A stretch of 64,000 nucleotides of DNA from Cryobacterium psychrotolerans (GTDB lineage: Bacteria; Actinomycetota; Actinomycetes; Actinomycetales; Microbacteriaceae): NCBI RefSeq assembly GCF_900101115.1, contig NZ_FNFU01000004.1, forward strand, positions 124,001 through 188,000. The letters run 5' to 3'. The notes under the pieces were generated by a model. That model saw nothing but the letters and a program-made list of their open reading frames with translations, was not told the DNA's origin and searched no databases. Made by a program: the position numbers and the translations under genes. Shown here one piece after another: positions 56,348 to 64,000 of this stretch (its first letter is position 1; the number at the start of each line of letters is the position of its first letter).

Positions 56348-57334
56348 TTAGGCCGAATGGGTGAGCTGCGGACCTTCGGCGAGCTGGCGCTCGTACTCGG
56401 CGCGGGTCTCGGCGTTGCGGGCGGTGACGGAGCGTCCGCTGCGCGCGATCCAGGCACCGGCCCAGATCGGCACCTCGCGGGCGATGACCGCCGCGGCGAT
56501 GGCGAGCGGGTTCAGCCAGAGCGTGTTGACGAACCGCACGGCCTCATCCGGGGAGTAGTTCCACGCCTGCACGGTGAGCAGGGCTCCACCGATGTAGGAG
56601 AAGTACACGACGGCCGCGACCACGAAGCCGAAGAGCACGTAGGCCCACCAGCCGCCGCGGTTGACGAGGGCGACGAGCACCGCCAGGGCGATGAAGAAGA
56701 ACAGGACCGGGATGTAGAACACGGGCCGGATGACGAACTCGGTGAACCGTGCGGTCGCTTCGGCTGCGCTGTCGACGTTGACGCCGACGACGATCATGGC
56801 GACGAGCGCGTAGAGGGCTGCGTAGACGACCGTTGCGAGCGCGGCAACGAGGACGCCGGTGGCGCGGTTGCCGCGGTTGCGCGGGGGTGTGGGGGCCTGC
56901 ACGTAGATGGGCTGCTGGGTGGCCGTCTGGGTTGCGGCCGCAGCGGGGACGTACTCGGGGTGCTCGCCGCGCGGCGTGTATTCGGGGGCGGCGGGCGCTG
57001 TCGGGGCCGCTGCGGTATCGGATGCAGCTGCCGCGGTGCCGACCGTGGCGGCGGGCCGGTAGGCCTCGTGCGTGAGGGGCTGGTCCTCCGCGGTTTCGTT
57101 GCGGTAGTCGGACGTGGCCTCCGGCTCGGAGGCGGCGGCGTGCGAGCCCGTTCCGGTGTAGCCGTTCGGGTCGGTCTCGGTGGTGGCGTGGTGCTCATCG
57201 GAGTGCTGCTCGGTGGCGTGTTCTTCAGCAGACTCCGGGGAGTCGGCGGGCTCGCGAGCCTCGCCGGCGTCCGACGGGTTCTCGTCCCGGTTCTGGTCGT
57301 TCCGGTTGCCGTTGTTGGGCGTGGTGTCGCTCAT
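56348..57334 (-). CDS. Unrecognised 328-aa protein, disordered N-terminus plus membrane domain
   Basis: Residues 1-155 are low complexity, rich in Asn, Asp, Glu, Thr, Ala and Pro, with QQPIYVQAPTPPRNRGNRAT at the end. About four membrane segments follow (160-290), including RGGWWAYVLFGFVVAAVVYF. The tail ends RQLAEGPQLTHSA. ATG 57334 has GAGGAG six bases upstream. It lies between the pilus genes and the four-segment protein. Function unknown; a link to pili is only positional. Confidence 0.75.
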   Translation of the reverse strand: MSDTTPNNGNRNDQNRDENPSDAGEAREPADSPESAEEHATEQHSDEHHATTETDPNGYTGTGSHAAASEPEATSDYRNETAEDQPLTHEAYRPAATVGTAAAASDTAAAPTAPAAPEYTPRGEHPEYVPAAAATQTATQQPIYVQAPTPPRNRGNRATGVLVAALATVVYAALYALVAMIVVGVNVDSAAEATARFTEFVIRPVFYIPVLFFFIALAVLVALVNRGGWWAYVLFGFVVAAVVYFSYIGGALLTVQAWNYSPDEAVRFVNTLWLNPLAIAAAVIAREVPIWAGAWIARSGRSVTARNAETRAEYERQLAEGPQLTHSA

Positions 57335-57426
57335 GCTGCGCTCCTCGTGGCCTGGGCCGTAGTTCTCTGCAGCAACTGTAGCAACGCGCACGCCCCGATC
57401 AGCGGACTGCTGGGCGCGCGGCGCGC

Positions 57427-58158
57427 CTAACCCGTCTCGACCAGCGCATCCGCGGTCGGGTCGAGCAGCACGTAGACGAAGGCGGTGATCGTGCCGGTCA
57501 CGTTGCCGGAGTCTTCTTCCTCCGAGGTCTTGAACGTGGTCACCATGACCAGTCGCTTGCCCTTCTGCAGCCCCGCGACAAAGGTGAGCACGTCGTCGTA
57601 GCGACCGTTGACCTCGAGCGAGATGGGTACAGCGACGAAGTTCTGCGCCGTCACCAGCGGATTCACGACCGGGGCAGGAACCGCGGCGGCCGCCGCCGCT
57701 TCTGCCGCGGCAGCTGCTGTAGCGGCCGCGTCGACAGGTGCCGCGGCTGCGGCATCGCCCGTAGCGGCGCCATCGGCCGGCGCAACCTCGGCGGCCGGGG
57801 CTGCGACGACGGGCACATACGGCTGGGCGTCGCTGACTGTGATCTGGGTGAGCGCGACCCTGTGCTTCTCGGCCATCGTGCCGAGCTGGCCGACGAACGC
57901 CGGCATGTCCGGCCCGCTGGGTACGGACTCCCGAAGGCCCGCGAGCTCGTCGCGGAGGTCGTCGATGCTCTCGAACTGTTCTTTGAGCGTCACCAACTGG
58001 GCCTCGAGATCGGTGTTCTGCGTCTCCACTGTCTCCTGCTGAGCTTTGGCCTCCCGCGCTTCGCTGAGCTTGGGCGAGATGCCGAGCATCCAGCCCAACA
58101 CGGCGACGATGCCGATCAGAAGAACCGCTCCGAGCACCCACAACCTGTTCATATTCAT
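57427..58158 (-). CDS. pilO: Type IV pilus assembly protein PilO-like
   Basis: A 243-residue inner-membrane protein with one N-terminal membrane segment (RLWVLGAVLLIGIVAVLGWM), a coiled coil (about 35-80) and a C-terminal ferredoxin-like domain (PISLEVNGRYDDVLTFVAGL). Between coil and domain lies an insert of about 45 residues, almost all Ala/Pro/Val. It pairs with PilN to link PilM to the pilus machine. Third gene of pilM-pilN-pilO; it is 2 bases after pilN. Confidence 0.85.
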   Translation of the reverse strand: MNMNRLWVLGAVLLIGIVAVLGWMLGISPKLSEAREAKAQQETVETQNTDLEAQLVTLKEQFESIDDLRDELAGLRESVPSGPDMPAFVGQLGTMAEKHRVALTQITVSDAQPYVPVVAAPAAEVAPADGAATGDAAAAAPVDAAATAAAAAEAAAAAAVPAPVVNPLVTAQNFVAVPISLEVNGRYDDVLTFVAGLQKGKRLVMVTTFKTSEEEDSGNVTGTITAFVYVLLDPTADALVETG

Positions 58159-58160
58159 GA

Positions 58161-58826
58161 CTACTTCTCCTCGGTTTCGGCGAAGCGGTTGGAGTACGCG
58201 CCTTCATTGATGTGCAGGGTGAGGTCGACCTGGTACGCGCCCGTGTCGGAGCGCCTGATTGAGGTCGGCGAGCCATCTGCATAACCTGGCAGGGCTTTCA
58301 TCTCCTCGAGCCAGTCGGGGACCGTCGGCAGGCCGGGGCTGGTCATCGTGATCATGATGGTGGCGATCCGCGCCGCTTGCAGGGGAACGGTCGGCTGCTC
58401 GAAGAGCACGAGCGGCGACGCCGCGCTGATGTCGACGGTGTCGATCGTCACGTCCGACGGCAGCACCCGGCGGATCTTCTCGAGATACGCTTTCCAGTCG
58501 ACCTCGGTCGAGGCGCCCACCTGGCGTGCGGCCATCGACAGGTCGACGTCATCCTGCACCTGGCGCACCTCCACGAACTTGGCCTGCTCGGCCAGCAGTT
58601 CGGTCGTGCGCTGCTGCACGGAGGCGAGCTTCGCCTGGCTCGCGGCGGCCTGCCAGAACGCCACGCCCGCCCCGGCGGCCACGAGCACGACGATTGCGAC
58701 GACGGCAAAGCCGAGGTTCCTGCGGAGGATCCTGCCGCGCTGCCTGTCCTTGACGATGGGAGGCAGCAGGTCGACCCGCGGCTCCCCGCCGATGATCAGT
58801 TCGTCGGTTGCGGATGTGCGGCTCAT
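58161..58826 (-). CDS. pilN: Type IV pilus assembly protein PilN-like
   Basis: A 221-residue protein. Residues 18-22 (RVDLLPP) recall the conserved INLLP motif that binds PilM. One membrane segment follows (40-62), then a coil and a PilN-type domain with VDWKAYLEKIRRVLPSDVTID. It overlaps pilM by 4 bases (ATGA). Confidence 0.85.
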   Translation of the reverse strand: MSRTSATDELIIGGEPRVDLLPPIVKDRQRGRILRRNLGFAVVAIVVLVAAGAGVAFWQAAASQAKLASVQQRTTELLAEQAKFVEVRQVQDDVDLSMAARQVGASTEVDWKAYLEKIRRVLPSDVTIDTVDISAASPLVLFEQPTVPLQAARIATIMITMTSPGLPTVPDWLEEMKALPGYADGSPTSIRRSDTGAYQVDLTLHINEGAYSNRFAETEEK

Positions 58827-59872
58827 GCTTTACTCCCCAGCGCCAGGCCCAGCGCGACCAGGAATGCGCCCCTGGTCTGCGTCAAGGCAGTTGCGTCCAC
58901 GCCGCGACCGAGGGCCACGGACCCGATCGATTCCGGAGCCACAACCGGAAGCCTCGTCATCTCCCCGAGCGCCTCGGCGAACCCGCCCAGTTGCGCTCCG
59001 CCGCCGGTGAGCACGATGCGGGTCACCGTGAGGTGGTCGCGTGTGTTGGTGAAATAGTTGACGGTGTTCCGCAGGCTGTTGAGCAGCTCGGTCGTGACCT
59101 CGCGGATGATCGTGACGGCCGCGTGGTGTTCGGGCAGGGCGCCCGCCGGGGAGAGGCCAAGGCTCCTCTTCATGGCCCCTGCCTGTTCGGCGTCGATGGC
59201 CAGACGAACGGTGAGCGCCTGGGTGAGGTCGTCGCCCCCGGTCGGGATCAGGCGCACGAACTGGGGCACGCCGGCGATCGTGATGACCACGCTCGTCGTT
59301 CCGGCGCCGACGTCGATCTGCACGACCGCTCCATCCGTGTTCTCGCCGCGGTGGATGGCGCGGCTGAGCGCGAACGGGATGAGGTCGACTTCGACGGGTG
59401 TCAGCCCGGCGAGCTCGGCTGCGAGCACATTGCCGAGCACCGCTTCTTTCACCGCCGCGATCAGCAGGCCATTGACCTGCGGGCCGTTCTCTCCGTCGCT
59501 CTCGGAGATCGGGTAGAAGTCGAGCAGCGCGTCGGAGACCGGAACGGGCAGCATGTCCTGCACCTGGAAGGGCAGCGCCTCGCGGATGTGCTTCATCGAG
59601 GCCTTGGGCACCGCGAGGTCCCGAGCGAGCACCCGGTGGTTGCCCATGCCGAGCACGACGTTTTTGCTCTTGAACCCCCCGGCTGACCATAACTGCTTGA
59701 TGGCGGCCGCGACCGTATTCGGTTCGACGACCTCGCCGCGGCTGACGGCGCCGCCGGGCAGGGCCACCTCATGGAAGCGCACGAGCGTTGGCTTCGCCTT
59801 GCCGGCGTCGCTCACTTCTACGGCGCGCACCGCGGCGCTGCCGATGTCGATCCCTACGACGCTGGTCGTCAT
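58823..59872 (-). CDS. pilM: Type IV pilus assembly ATPase-like protein PilM
   Basis: A 349-residue actin-like protein: VVGIDIGSAAVRAVEVS (phosphate 1), VQIDVGAGTTSVVITIAG (phosphate 2), RIVLTGGGAQLGGFAEAL (adenosine). It works in the cytoplasm under the pilus base. ATG 59872 was chosen; the longer upstream frame overlaps pilD. Confidence 0.92.
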   Translation of the reverse strand: MTTSVVGIDIGSAAVRAVEVSDAGKAKPTLVRFHEVALPGGAVSRGEVVEPNTVAAAIKQLWSAGGFKSKNVVLGMGNHRVLARDLAVPKASMKHIREALPFQVQDMLPVPVSDALLDFYPISESDGENGPQVNGLLIAAVKEAVLGNVLAAELAGLTPVEVDLIPFALSRAIHRGENTDGAVVQIDVGAGTTSVVITIAGVPQFVRLIPTGGDDLTQALTVRLAIDAEQAGAMKRSLGLSPAGALPEHHAAVTIIREVTTELLNSLRNTVNYFTNTRDHLTVTRIVLTGGGAQLGGFAEALGEMTRLPVVAPESIGSVALGRGVDATALTQTRGAFLVALGLALGSKA

Positions 59873-59897
59873 GGCTTCTCCCCCGCTAGTCGTGTCG

Positions 59898-60731
59898 TCA
59901 TGCCAAACCAAAGAGTGACAGGTACCAAGTGGCGATCGTTTCGCCGCCGAAAATGCCCAGCCACGCTCCGGCCAGCATCCACGGGCCGAACGGAATACCG
60001 CTCTTCCGGTTTGCCCTGCGGGTGATGACAAGCACAAGACTAAAGACTCCGCCGAGCAGGAACGCGCTGAACGCGCCGACGGCGAGCGGAGCCCAGCCGA
60101 GCCAGCCGAGGTAGAGGCCGAGCAGCCCGGCCAGTTTCACGTCACCCAGGCCCATGCCGCCGGGGTAGATGAGCGCAAGCAACAGGTAGAGGCCGAACAG
60201 CGCCGCCCCGCCCGCAAGGGCGGTGAGCAGCCGCTCGGGCGTTCCCGCCAGGAGGGCGCCGCCGGTCAGCAGCACCGCCGCCACAGGGTACGCCGGCAGC
60301 ACGATCCGGTTGGGCAGCGTGTGCGTGTCCAGGTCGATCATCGCGAGCGCCACGCTCACGGCAGCGAGATACAGAAAAGCGACCAGCGTTGCGGCGACCC
60401 CAGCGGTCGCGCTACCGGTGCTGGAGCTTGTCGACACCACGCCAGACAAGAGCCACCACGCAACGACCCCGAAGAACAGAGCAGTCCCCAGCTCCACCAG
60501 CGGATACCGCACCGAGATCCCCGCCGCACAGTCGCGGCACCTCCCGCGCAACAGCAGCCACGAAACCACCGGCACGTTGTCCCACGGTCGAATCCGGGCG
60601 CCACAACTGCCACACGCACTCGGCGGCGCGACAATCGAGCGCCCCGCAGGCAGACGGAAGATCACCACGTTCAGAAACGATCCGATGAGCGACCCGAAGA
60701 CTCCGGCCACGCCAGCCAGTGCGCCAACCAT
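59898..60731 (-). CDS. pilD: Prepilin peptidase / N-methyltransferase PilD
   Basis: A 277-residue membrane enzyme that cleaves and methylates prepilins. GSFLNVVIFRLPAGRSIVAP, then two zinc pairs C40xxC43 and C65xxC68, and catalytic Asp in MIDLDTHTLPNRIVLP and GLGDVKLAG. The presence of the Cys pairs suggests the bifunctional form. It lies 4 bases after the PilX-like gene. Confidence 0.93.
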   Translation of the reverse strand: MVGALAGVAGVFGSLIGSFLNVVIFRLPAGRSIVAPPSACGSCGARIRPWDNVPVVSWLLLRGRCRDCAAGISVRYPLVELGTALFFGVVAWWLLSGVVSTSSSTGSATAGVAATLVAFLYLAAVSVALAMIDLDTHTLPNRIVLPAYPVAAVLLTGGALLAGTPERLLTALAGGAALFGLYLLLALIYPGGMGLGDVKLAGLLGLYLGWLGWAPLAVGAFSAFLLGGVFSLVLVITRRANRKSGIPFGPWMLAGAWLGIFGGETIATWYLSLFGLA

Positions 60732-60734
60732 CAG

Positions 60735-62369
60735 CTAACTCAGGTCTCGGAAGCTTGTTCGGCTTCCCAGGTGTGCGGGGATCGGCGGCGTGGGCGCCGG
60801 CCCACCGAGGTTCACGCCCGGGATACCCACCGGGGCAAAATTCATCTGGGCCTGCTGGTTGAACTGCACCTTCGCGCCGTAGAGCTGGCCGCGCCAGTTG
60901 TTGCGGTCGATCAAGATGTTGCAGGGCGTGTAGACCATAACGGACAGGGTCACGTCGGTGTTCGTCTCGTTGTTGAGGTAGATGTCCCCAGGTGGCACAC
61001 AAGTCGGTGCGTGGTCTGCGGTGTTGTCGGGCACAATCAGCCAGAGCTTCCGGCTGCCTCCAACCCCCGTCGCCTCGAGCTTGGTGATCGTGAAGCTCTT
61101 GGCGATGATGGCGACATTGGCATTCAGAGCGATGGGCTTGATGCTGCTCTCCGTGGTGATGCCGTTCGGGCAGTTCAGGGCGTTCACCACCGTGGGAACG
61201 ACAAGGTCCTTTATCCACTCTGCTTCGAGGTTCTTGATCGAACAGCTGGCGGGCGCGCCCGCCCAGGGGATCTCGACATACCCCTGCCCCTTCCAGGTCG
61301 AGGTGGCGAACCACGCTGCCGAGGCGGGGGACGCGTAGGGATACGGCACATCCACCCAGCTCGGAATGACCGGTGCCGGCGGCGGCGTCAGGCTGCCGAC
61401 GCCGGTGCGCACGGTGCCCTGCACGGCGCCCGTGGCGACGGTTGCCGTGCCGCTCGAGAGGAGGTCACCCATCACCGTGGAGCCCGCTGTGACGGTCGCG
61501 ACGCTGGTTGCGGTTCCCGCCAGGATGATCGATTTCTTCACCGTGCTGCTGGACACGGTGGTGTTTCCGCCGGCCCAGATGCTGCCGTTGACGGTTCCTC
61601 CAACGGTCACGGTGCCGCTTGCGATCACGTCGCCCTGCACGGTCCCGCCGGTCAGGGTCACGTTCTTCGACGCGTGGATGGAGCCGGTGACGTCACAGTT
61701 GTTCAGGATGATGGATCCCTCGCCCGCCATGACGCTGCCGGCGATTCCCCCATTGGTCTTGCAGTCGATGTCAATGTCACCGTGCCCGACCTGGACGTCG
61801 GCCAGGATGCTGTCGGTGATGATGGGGTCGACGATGCCGAATTGGCTGTGCGTGGCCGCGAAGGTTTCCGCGTAGATCGCGGCTCCGGTCGCGGCGATCT
61901 GGGGGATGCCTGGGTAGGCGGGGATGTAGTCGTAGAGGGCTTCGACCTTCTCCGTGTCCCCCGACGTGGCACCGGCGACTCCGTTGGCCTCGGCATACCC
62001 GGTGGACCGGATGCGCACCTGCGACGTCGTAGTCGTGGGACACCCTGCCGTCCAGCCCGCGCCCGCCTGATACTCGATGACTGCGCTGTACTTCGGAACC
62101 GCCCCGACCGCGGACGTGTACACGTGACTGACCGCGGCACAGCTGCCGGCGGTCTGGAGACCAACCGCGGCGACGTCGACGCCCGCCTCTGCCGCAGCCC
62201 TGGCTTGCACGGAGGCGCGGCTGCTGCTGGTGACACCCAAGCTATTGACGGTGGCCGCGGTAACCGTCATGCCTATTACGAGGGTCACCGCCATGACGCC
62301 CAGCACTGCCATCAGCGCGCTCCCGCGCTCCTTGCGCTGAAGACGGTCCAGTCCAGCGGCTAGAAACAT
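60735..62369 (-). CDS. PilX-like pilus protein with bactofilin-like repeat region
   Basis: A 544-residue protein. Residues 14-65 (RGSALMAVLGVMAVTLVIGM, then RASVQARAAAEAGVDVA) match the PilX N-terminal pattern: a membrane helix and an AAEAG segment without the prepilin Glu5. Residues about 195-315 are short repeats (GSIHASKNVTLTGGTVQGD, GTVNGSIWAGGNTTVSSS) of the kind that form bactofilin or polymer-forming beta-helices. The last 200 residues have several Cys and a Pro-rich end. It overlaps the downstream end of the PilW-like gene by 10 bases. It is possibly a minor tip or adhesin protein. Confidence 0.72.
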   Translation of the reverse strand: MFLAAGLDRLQRKERGSALMAVLGVMAVTLVIGMTVTAATVNSLGVTSSSRASVQARAAAEAGVDVAAVGLQTAGSCAAVSHVYTSAVGAVPKYSAVIEYQAGAGWTAGCPTTTTSQVRIRSTGYAEANGVAGATSGDTEKVEALYDYIPAYPGIPQIAATGAAIYAETFAATHSQFGIVDPIITDSILADVQVGHGDIDIDCKTNGGIAGSVMAGEGSIILNNCDVTGSIHASKNVTLTGGTVQGDVIASGTVTVGGTVNGSIWAGGNTTVSSSTVKKSIILAGTATSVATVTAGSTVMGDLLSSGTATVATGAVQGTVRTGVGSLTPPPAPVIPSWVDVPYPYASPASAAWFATSTWKGQGYVEIPWAGAPASCSIKNLEAEWIKDLVVPTVVNALNCPNGITTESSIKPIALNANVAIIAKSFTITKLEATGVGGSRKLWLIVPDNTADHAPTCVPPGDIYLNNETNTDVTLSVMVYTPCNILIDRNNWRGQLYGAKVQFNQQAQMNFAPVGIPGVNLGGPAPTPPIPAHLGSRTSFRDLS

Positions 62370-62944
62370 GGGAGGCTCACTTCCACTCCGGTCGCCGGCA
62401 CGGGCTGCCGACTGTGTAACGAGGTTTCGATGCGTAGGGGCTGACCTTTGCCTGAGTCGACGTCGAGCTTGAGGACGACGGTTCGGCCACTACCACCGAA
62501 CACTGGGAAGCCTGCGACCGGCGCCATTCCGTCCCCGATAAGGGTCCAGGTCGCGATGTTTGCGGTTGTGGTGGGGATGAGGTCCGGTGAACTCGTGGAT
62601 CGAATTTGGCCGTTTTGGAAGGACCAGGCCTGGCAGAACCAGCTCTCGGTGCTCGCGGTCCCGGCAGTTCGGACGATCAGGACTTGGGGAACGGCCCCGG
62701 CGGGACTGCGCCAAATGGAGCTGGAATTGCGAACGCCCTGGCCTACAGACTTCGAGACAAGCTGGCCCGTGCTGCTCGACTGGGCCGCATCGCGCACCGT
62801 GCGCTCAGCAGTGAGGGAATTGATGAGGAGACTACCCACGACCAGAAGCACGACGACTGCGAGCACCATGTAGATCAGCAGCTCGATGAGGCTGAAGCCG
62901 ACCTCTGCGGATTCGCGCCCCGACACCCCACTGCGCGAGGGCAT
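62360..62944 (-). CDS. Minor prepilin, PilW-like
   Basis: A 194-residue protein with leader MPSRSGVSGRESAEVG, cleavage before Phe17 and Glu21 in GFSLIELLIYMV, i.e. a complete type III signal. The rest is a pilin-like globular domain ending EVSLPCF. One base overlaps the PilV-like gene. Confidence 0.85.
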   Translation of the reverse strand: MPSRSGVSGRESAEVGFSLIELLIYMVLAVVVLLVVGSLLINSLTAERTVRDAAQSSSTGQLVSKSVGQGVRNSSSIWRSPAGAVPQVLIVRTAGTASTESWFCQAWSFQNGQIRSTSSPDLIPTTTANIATWTLIGDGMAPVAGFPVFGGSGRTVVLKLDVDSGKGQPLRIETSLHSRQPVPATGVEVSLPCF

Positions 62945-63372
62945 CAGGGCGCCCTCAGGTAGATTCGCGTGCTGGCGGTCTGGGCAGGCGCAGTCGACCC
63001 GACAACCGAAACGGACACGATGACCTTTACGGTGGTCGGATAGGCGACCACCGCGGAGCAGGACTCCACATTGCGCGTCGGTTGATAGCTGACTCCGCGC
63101 GCGTCAGGAGGAACGACGGCCAGGGATGCACTCCCAAAAGCGGTGATGAGAGAACAGGTGTCGCCCGCCGCGCGGGCTTGCTCCATTTGCTGGTTGACCA
63201 ACTGGGTCGCCGTGGCGATGGTCGAGTTGCGAACGGAAGTCTGCAGAGAAGTGACGAGAAGAGGGAGAAACGCGACGGACAGAAGGCCGAGCAGGAACAT
63301 TGAGACGACAATTTCTATCAGGCCGAACCCAGCTTCGCACGGTCCGCGGTTGACCCGCAGTCGCTTGTTCAC
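62944..63372 (-). CDS. Minor prepilin, PilV-like
   Basis: A 142-residue protein with leader VNKRLRVNRGPCEAG, cleavage before Phe16 and Glu20 in GFGLIEIVVSMFLL. TQLVNQQMEQARAAGDTC is typical of PilV-type minor pilins. The GTG at 63372 has AGGAAGGGG upstream. Confidence 0.85.
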   Translation of the reverse strand: MNKRLRVNRGPCEAGFGLIEIVVSMFLLGLLSVAFLPLLVTSLQTSVRNSTIATATQLVNQQMEQARAAGDTCSLITAFGSASLAVVPPDARGVSYQPTRNVESCSAVVAYPTTVKVIVSVSVVGSTAPAQTASTRIYLRAP

Positions 63373-63419
63373 GCGCCGACCCCTTCCTGAGGATTGAGAG
63401 TGCGTTGAATGGCAAAAAC

Positions 63420-63455
63420 GGCGGTGGAGCGTCACTTCAACGACGCCCCACCGCC
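63420..63455 (-). terminator. Terminator after pilA
   Basis: A 14-bp stem, GGCGGTGGGGCGTC with an 8-base loop and one G-U pair, followed on the minus strand by GTTTTTG (T-run 63418-63414). It separates the major pilin from the minor prepilin genes. Confidence 0.85.
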
Positions 63456-63505
63456 AAAGGGTCCGATTCCTCCGCGTCAGACGGGAGAGCCGGGAGCCCT
63501 GCGAT

Positions 63506-63913
63506 CTAGGCGCAAGCTGCCTTCTTGACTCCACCGGAGTTCGTAATGCTGTATGCAACCGTCGAACCGCTGACAGCGTCGATGCAGAAGTTCGTTCCAC
63601 CGGTCTTGATCAAGACGCTTGTCACATCGGCGGACTTCACAAATCCGTACGCGGTGAGATCTCCGATGGTCGTTGTACCGGCCGGGGTGTCGAGGAGCAG
63701 GCTCACATAGGCGACCTTGGCCGTCGCGAGGTCCGACTTTGCGGCCGAATCTTTGGCCTGGTTCTGCTGGCTGAGGAAGATGGGGATGGCGATGGCGGCG
63801 AGGATGCCGATGATGATGACGACGACGAGAAGCTCGATGAGCGTGAAGCCCTTTTCCTTCTGGCCGAGTTCTGAACGCTTGCGGGCAAGCGCCTCAGTGA
63901 TGCTTCTGATCAT
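63506..63913 (-). CDS. pilA: Type IV major pilin, PilA-like
   Basis: A 135-residue prepilin with a 22-residue charged leader (ARKRSELGQKEKG), cleavage before Phe23 and Glu27 in GFTLIELLVVVIIIGILAAI. Conserved helix IAIPIFLSQQNQAKD follows. Two Cys near the end (FCIDAV and KKAACA) could form the D-loop disulphide. AGGAC lies about seven bases before ATG. The terminator behind it suits high, separate expression. Confidence 0.93.
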   Translation of the reverse strand: MIRSITEALARKRSELGQKEKGFTLIELLVVVIIIGILAAIAIPIFLSQQNQAKDSAAKSDLATAKVAYVSLLLDTPAGTTTIGDLTAYGFVKSADVTSVLIKTGGTNFCIDAVSGSTVAYSITNSGGVKKAACA

Positions 63914-64000
63914 GTGAGTGTCCTTTACTGGATGGGTGCTGGGAAAGGCTTTTGCGTTGCCTGAGTTGAAGCTTATGGGCCACAGCGTGGGGCAATATCC

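Noticed and set aside
57335..58282. Upstream extension of the 328-aa protein through pilO
   Set aside because: It is an Arg/Ser-rich antiparallel-type shadow frame; MSDTTPNN at 57334 has its own ribosome site.

Overview
The window is a high-GC chromosomal segment from an actinobacterium. The actinobacterial GuaB3 paralogue, HrcA/CIRCE-type control of groES, the str/S10/spc/alpha ribosomal order, many apparently leaderless transcripts and the protein sequences themselves all point to the order Micrococcales, most likely family Microbacteriaceae (inference; no 16S rRNA is present). No tRNA or rRNA gene, insertion sequence, prophage or CRISPR array was found.

Layout. 1-8.1 kb: the edge of a SURF1-like gene, a two-gene KhtU/KhtT-type cation:proton antiporter, glpD, and guaB3 and guaB separated by an oppositely oriented MalY/PatB-type PLP enzyme. 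8.3-15 kb: a branched-chain amino acid ABC transporter (livHMGF on +) converging on its lipoprotein binding protein, plus a half-size binding protein. 15-19.3 kb: rarD, groES with two CIRCE operators, a THUMP-like methyltransferase and three DUF4190-like membrane proteins. 19.4-26.5 kb: one block of essential genes (glmS-acpS-alr-tsaE-tsaB-rimI-tsaD) for amino sugar, D-alanine, holo-ACP and t6A tRNA synthesis, with divergent coaA. 26.5-32.2 kb: rplM-rpsI-glmM, truA and a tandem pair of double-GNAT acetyltransferases.

32.5-48.4 kb is the large ribosomal block, all on the minus strand. In transcription order it runs rpsJ-rplC-rplD-rplW-rplB-rpsS-rplV-rpsC-rplP-rpmC-rpsQ-rplN-rplX-rplE-rpsH-rplF-rplR-rpsE-rpmD-rplO-secY-adk-map, then a separate unit infA-rpmJ-rpsM-rpsK-rpoA-rplQ. 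rpsN and rpsD are absent from their usual places. 48.6-54.9 kb holds the str operon (rpsL-rpsG-fusA-tuf). An AbiEi/nuclease-like gene and an MT0933-like antitoxin gene lie between tuf and rpsJ, and related hairpin repeats flank the former. 55-64 kb: three unrecognised genes, two of them membrane proteins, then a type IV pilus cluster (pilA, two minor prepilins, a PilX-like protein with a bactofilin-like repeat region, pilD, pilM, pilN, pilO).

The most interesting signals are mostly non-coding: a family of long perfect palindromes sharing one core with a compensatory base change; a second dispersed palindrome family; several -10 boxes placed 6-8 bases before start codons, which implies leaderless mRNAs; and structured leaders before rpsM, rpsL, rpsJ and rplM. 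Among the proteins, LivH carries a secreted beta-domain, ribosomal protein L15 has a long Lys/Ala/Pro tail, and one pilus protein carries a beta-helix-like region.
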